From the NCBI GenBank assembly GCA_021786815.1, contig JAJYMR010000350.1, positions 1 to 16,235 on the forward strand: a stretch of DNA of 16,235 nt. Reading direction: 5' to 3'. The notes beneath the pieces were generated by a model. It searched no databases. It was not told where the DNA came from and saw only the letters and a program-made list of their open reading frames with translations. Position numbers and translations under genes: made by a program. Shown one piece after another: positions 13,245 to 16,235 of the stretch. Source of the stretch: Deltaproteobacteria bacterium (lineage in GTDB: Bacteria > Desulfobacterota > Binatia > Binatales > Binataceae). Numbering within the stretch: position 1 is the stretch's first letter; each line of letters begins with the position of its first letter.

Positions 13245-14758
13245 CGCGGCCTCCACAACTCGAAGCCCGAAAGTTCATCCCACGGCGAGCGTCGCGCCGC
13301 TATCGCCGGTCCTGCCGCCGCGGGCGCGGCCCCACGTCCGTTTCGCGTCCCGAAGGCTCCGCTCGCCACCATCGCCGCCGCGACCATCGCGGCCTCCAGA
13401 CCGTCGGTCTCCGCCGGATGCCATTTCGAGAAGAACTGGTCGAGGAAATGCGTCGAGAGGTTGGCGCGCGCGAACGGCTCGCTTGCGACGATATCGCGCA
13501 GAAAGCCGGCGCTATTCATCACGCCGAGCAGCGAAAATTCTCCCAGTGCGACCACCATCCGGCTCCGCGCCTGCTCGCGCGTCGCGCCGAACGTGACGAG
13601 CTTTCCGAGCAGGCTGTCGTAATGGGTTCCGACTTCAAGGCCGGCTTCGAGATGAGAGTCGAACCGCACGCCCGGTCCTGCCGGCGCCGCGAGATGCATC
13701 ACGGTTCCGGTCGCGGGCCGGAAGTTATTTGCGGCATCCTCGGCGTTAATCCGGCACTCGATTGCGCATCCGACCGGCGCGGCCACGTCCGACACGCGTT
13801 CGCCCGCCGCGATCCGAAGCTGTTCGGCCACGAGATCGCATCCGAAGCGCAATTCAGTCACCGGATGCTCGACCTGGAGGCGCGCATTGACCTCGAGGAA
13901 ATAGAAATTGTCGCCGTCGACCAGAAATTCGACGGTCCCCGCGCTTCGGTAGCCGACTGAGCGTCCGAGCGCGAGTGCCGCCTCAGCCATCTTTGTCCGC
14001 ATCGAAGCCGAAAGCCCCGGCGCGGGCGATTCCTCGATAATTTTCTGGTACCGCCGTTGAATGGAGCAATCGCGCTCGCCCAGCGTGACCAGGTTGCCGT
14101 GCATATCGCCGAGAATCTGGACTTCGACGTGGCGCGGGCGGGCCAGGTATTTCTCGACGAAGACCCGGCCGTCGCCGAACGCCGCCATAGCCTCGCGCGA
14201 GCCCGCTTCGAGCGCGGCTTCGAGCTGCGATTCGTCCGCGACGATCCGCATCCCGCGTCCGCCGCCACCGGCCGATGCCTTTATCAGGATCGGATAACCT
14301 TCGCGCTCGGCAAAAGCGCGAATCTCGCCGGGCGAGGCGGTTTCGGCCCCAGGCACCATCGGCACGCCCGCCTGTTTGGCAATCCGGCGTCCCGAAAGCT
14401 TGTCTCCAAGGGCGGCCATCACGTCCGCCGGCGGTCCCACGAAGACGATGCCGGCCTTGGCGACCGCGCGCGCGAACTCAGGGCGCTCGGAGAGAAATCC
14501 ATAGCCCGGATGGAGCGCGTCGGCGCCGGTTGTGCGCGCCGCCGCAATAATCACGTCGGCGTTCAGATAGCTCTTCGAGGCCTCGGCCGGTCCGATACAG
14601 ATGGCTTCGTCGGCCGCCGCGACGTGCGGGCTTCGCGCGTCCGCCTCGGAGAAGACCGCGACGGTCCTGATACCGAGCGCTTTCGCGCTTCGGATAATCC
14701 GAAGCGCAATCTCGCCCCGGTTGGCGATCAAAAGTTTTCCAATCTCGCGCCGTTTCAT
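13241..14758 (-). CDS. Biotin carboxylase part of an acyl-CoA carboxylase alpha chain (methylcrotonyl/propionyl type)
   Basis: 505 residues. ATP-dependent carboxylation of biotin. N-domain KLLIANRGEIALRIIRSAKALG (8-29, in two parts), HPGYGFLSE (83-91), ATP-grasp glycine loop KASAGGGGRGM (160-170), EKYLARPRHVEVQ (202-214), ERDCSIQRRYQKIIEE (228-243), EVNARLQVEHPVTE (289-302), and a C-domain to about 445. After it comes a 60-residue Ala-rich link ending SPWDELSGFE (491-500), which in one-piece alpha chains leads into the BT and biotinyl domains; here the frame stops and the next gene continues. The start is ATG 14758, directly before the family N-terminus; the ribosome site is weak. Neighbouring MaoC of leucine-cluster type suggests methylcrotonyl-CoA carboxylase. 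The carboxyltransferase is not in view. Enzyme class is sure, substrate is inferred. Confidence 0.94.
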   Translation of the reverse strand: MKRREIGKLLIANRGEIALRIIRSAKALGIRTVAVFSEADARSPHVAAADEAICIGPAEASKSYLNADVIIAAARTTGADALHPGYGFLSERPEFARAVAKAGIVFVGPPADVMAALGDKLSGRRIAKQAGVPMVPGAETASPGEIRAFAEREGYPILIKASAGGGGRGMRIVADESQLEAALEAGSREAMAAFGDGRVFVEKYLARPRHVEVQILGDMHGNLVTLGERDCSIQRRYQKIIEESPAPGLSASMRTKMAEAALALGRSVGYRSAGTVEFLVDGDNFYFLEVNARLQVEHPVTELRFGCDLVAEQLRIAAGERVSDVAAPVGCAIECRINAEDAANNFRPATGTVMHLAAPAGPGVRFDSHLEAGLEVGTHYDSLLGKLVTFGATREQARSRMVVALGEFSLLGVMNSAGFLRDIVASEPFARANLSTHFLDQFFSKWHPAETDGLEAAMVAAAMVASGAFGTRNGRGAAPAAAGPAIAARRSPWDELSGFELWRPR

Positions 14759-14786
14759 TCCATCGCGAAGCCTAGCACAAGAACCG

Positions 14787-14828
14787 GCGCCCTCAATCAA
14801 CCGCTCCGGTTCGATTGCAACAGGGCGC
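14787..14828. promoter_or_regulatory. Long bulged palindrome between divergent carboxylase and MaoC genes
   Basis: Left arm 14787-14803 (GCGCCCT, CAATC, AACCG), loop CTC, right arm 14807-14828 (CGGTT, C, GATTG, CAAC, AGGGCGC). Every one of the 17 left-arm bases is matched, with a 1-base and a 4-base bulge on the right. It fills the centre of the 106-base divergent region. On the minus strand a TTGATT that could act as a -35 for the carboxylase gene falls inside it. This fits an operator or a hairpin controlling both genes. Confidence 0.5.
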
Positions 14829-14864
14829 AGCTTTGACTATTCGGGCCAGAGGGCTACGCAGGCA

Positions 14865-15320
14865 ATGACTCGTTATCTTGAGGATTTTTCACCCGGCCAG
14901 GTCTTCAAGCATTGGCCCGGCCGCACCATCACCGAGTTCGACAACACCTGGTTCACGCTGATGACGATGAACACCAACCCGCTGCATTTCGACGCCGCCT
15001 ACGCCGCGAAGAGCCAGCACGGGAGATGCCTGGTTAATGGGCTGCTGGTTCTTTCGACGGTTGTCGGGATGAGCGTCAAGGACGTGAGCGAGAGCGCGAT
15101 CGCCAACCTCGAATACGAATCCGCGCGACATACGGGGCCGACCTTTGCCGGCGACACGCTGTACGCCGAAACGACCGTGCTCGAAGTCACTCCTTCGCGA
15201 AGCAAGGCCGACCGCGGCGTCATCTACGTGGAGACTCGCGGCTTCAACCAGAAGGACGAAACGGTGCTGATGCTGCGGCGCAGGATTCTCGTTCCGCGCC
15301 GCCCGGCCGTCGCCGGCTAG
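14865..15320 (+). CDS. MaoC-family hydratase (leucine-degradation-cluster type)
   Basis: 151 residues, single hotdog. The run GRTITEFDNTWFTLMTMN (19-36), NPLHFDAAYA (38-47), LVNGLLVLSTVVGMSVKD (57-73, approximately) and FAGDTLYAETTVLE (94-107) is the pattern of the MaoC branch found beside methylcrotonyl-CoA carboxylase alpha, acyl-CoA dehydrogenase and CitE-like lyase genes, for example in the mycobacterial accA1/accD1 region. At the catalytic Asp-x4-His position it has N36 and H41, so the acidic residue appears as Asn. The ATG at 14865 has only a weak upstream site (GAGGG 11 bases away). It is divergent from the biotin carboxylase gene across the palindrome. Proposed role: hydration of a branched-chain enoyl-CoA. 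Family is secure, reaction is not. Confidence 0.9.
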   Translation: MTRYLEDFSPGQVFKHWPGRTITEFDNTWFTLMTMNTNPLHFDAAYAAKSQHGRCLVNGLLVLSTVVGMSVKDVSESAIANLEYESARHTGPTFAGDTLYAETTVLEVTPSRSKADRGVIYVETRGFNQKDETVLMLRRRILVPRRPAVAG

Positions 15321-15336
15321 CCCGGTCCTCGCCGCC

Positions 15337-16235
15337 ATGGACCGGTTCTACTTCGTCGTTCACACGCATTGGGATCGCGAATGGTATCAGCCGTTTCAGC
15401 GGATGCGGGTGCGGCTGGTCGCGATGGCCGACCGGATGATTCCCGAGGTCGAATCGGGCGCGATTCCGCACTTTCATTTCGACGGCCAGACTATCGTCCT
15501 CGAAGACTACCTTGAGGTGCGCCCGCGCAACGCGCCACGACTCGCGAAACTGATTCGAGACGGCAGAATCGCGGTCGGGCCGTGGTATGTCCTTGCCGAC
15601 AGCTTCCTGGTGAGCGGCGAATCGCTCATCCGCAACCTCGAAATCGGGATGGAAATCGCGCGGCGATTCGGCAAGCCGCTCGAACTTGGCTATCTGCCCG
15701 ACCAGTTCGGCCATACGGCGCAGATGCCGCAGATTCTGGCCGGATTCGGATTCAAGGCCGCGCTATTGTGGCGCGGCGTCGGTGCGGACGTGAACCGCAA
15801 CCGCTTTCTTTGGGAGGCGCTCGACGGCACTCGAATCCCGACCGTCTATCTGCCCCACGGCTACTCCAACGGCGCAAATCTTCCACTTGGCTCGGCCGAG
15901 GAGTTCAGGCGCAAGGTTCTCGAGATCGCCGAGCGCGAACGCGAATTTGCCGCCGATACGCCGATTCTCGTGATGAACGGCACCGACCATGCCGAGCCCG
16001 ATCCGCGCCTTCGCGAGCGGATCGCCGAGTCCGGCAATTCGGGCGCGCCGGCTTTCGAAATCGGAAGCCTCTCGGGCTACGTCGAGCAGGTTTTGGCGCT
16101 TCCGTCCGACAGTCTGCCGCTCCATCGGGGCGAGCTTCGCTCGGCGCTTCGCGCGCATCTGCTGCCGGGAGTCACCTCGGCGCGAACGTGGATAAAGCAG
16201 CGGGACTTCGCCAACACCGCGGTGCTCGAACGCCA
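15337..16235 (+). CDS. Glycoside hydrolase family 38 alpha-mannosidase-type enzyme, 3' end cut by window
   Basis: 299 residues from ATG to the window edge without a stop; full GH38 enzymes are usually over 800 residues. The N-terminal catalytic domain is clear: HTHWDREWYQ (9-18) with zinc ligands H11 and D13, FHFDGQTIVLEDYLE (46-60), GPWYVLADSFLVSGES (81-96), and the nucleophile/zinc ligand D122 in GYLPDQFGHTAQMPQIL (118-134). MNGTDHAEP (213-221) is the bacterial GH38 form. It resembles the MngB (2-O-mannosylglycerate hydrolase) type more than lysosomal mannosidases. No signal peptide, so it is cytosolic. It starts 16 bases after the MaoC stop, with no clear ribosome site, so it may be read through from MaoC. 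Substrate (mannosylglycerate, mannoside or other) cannot be decided. Confidence 0.93.
   Translation, partial: MDRFYFVVHTHWDREWYQPFQRMRVRLVAMADRMIPEVESGAIPHFHFDGQTIVLEDYLEVRPRNAPRLAKLIRDGRIAVGPWYVLADSFLVSGESLIRNLEIGMEIARRFGKPLELGYLPDQFGHTAQMPQILAGFGFKAALLWRGVGADVNRNRFLWEALDGTRIPTVYLPHGYSNGANLPLGSAEEFRRKVLEIAEREREFAADTPILVMNGTDHAEPDPRLRERIAESGNSGAPAFEIGSLSGYVEQVLALPSDSLPLHRGELRSALRAHLLPGVTSARTWIKQRDFANTAVLER

Noticed and set aside
14057..14836. A 259-residue open frame on the plus strand
   Set aside because: Antisense to the ATP-grasp region of biotin carboxylase, which is unmistakable; no domain in the shadow frame.

Overview
This is a GC-rich bacterial chromosomal window, densely packed with genes. 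It holds sixteen coding regions, two of them cut by the window edges (the DUF523-DUF1722 gene at position 1 and the GH38 gene at 16235). No gene-free stretch exceeds about 230 bases. I saw no tRNA, rRNA, CRISPR array, insertion sequence, phage gene or origin. Reading frames and base composition look uniform, so most of it reads as core or metabolic chromosome rather than a recent island. Aerobic acyl-CoA metabolism, class II photolyase, the MEP isoprenoid enzyme IspH, molybdopterin genes and a MerA-like/TVP38 pair suggest a free-living, environmental, deep-branching proteobacterial-type lineage (Binatota-like or deltaproteobacterial in the old sense). That assignment is inference from gene content only.

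Layout. Positions 1-3815 (minus strand) form a tight five-gene run read from right to left: a FAS1-like (non-catalytic) hydratase subunit, a catalytic MaoC hydratase, a PaaA/PaaC-like ferritin-fold diiron protein, a class II photolyase, and a DUF523-DUF1722 (TudS/YbgA-type) protein. A short A+T-rich divergent region with a small palindrome separates it from pterin-4a-carbinolamine dehydratase (plus strand, 3962-4261). From 4271 to 8310 (minus) come a deoxynucleoside kinase, a TPR lipoprotein, ispH, a fused MoaD-MoaE protein and moaB.

From 8445 to 12042 (plus) lie a TVP38/DedA-type membrane protein, a MerA-like flavoprotein disulfide oxidoreductase immediately behind it, and an acyl-CoA-dehydrogenase-fold protein that looks like a flavin-dependent monooxygenase. 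A cold-shock protein (minus) and a 78-residue unknown (plus) follow. The biotin carboxylase and biotin-carrier parts of an acyl-CoA carboxylase alpha chain then appear as two overlapping genes (minus, 12714-14758). They diverge, across a striking bulged palindrome, from a MaoC hydratase of the kind found in leucine-degradation clusters (14865-15320). The window ends in a GH38 alpha-mannosidase-type glycosidase.

How they work together. The left operon mixes acyl-CoA chemistry with DNA photorepair. The moaB/moaD-E pair serves molybdopterin synthesis. The carboxylase alpha pieces plus divergent MaoC look like part of branched-chain acyl-CoA (leucine/isovalerate) breakdown, although the carboxyltransferase subunit is not in the window. 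The most interesting points are the photolyase/TudS-DUF1722 overlap, the split carboxylase alpha chain with its ATGA junction, the MoaD-MoaE fusion with an internal Gly-Gly, the TVP38/MerA-like pair, and the palindrome at 14787-14828. No clearly undescribed multi-gene system is proven here.
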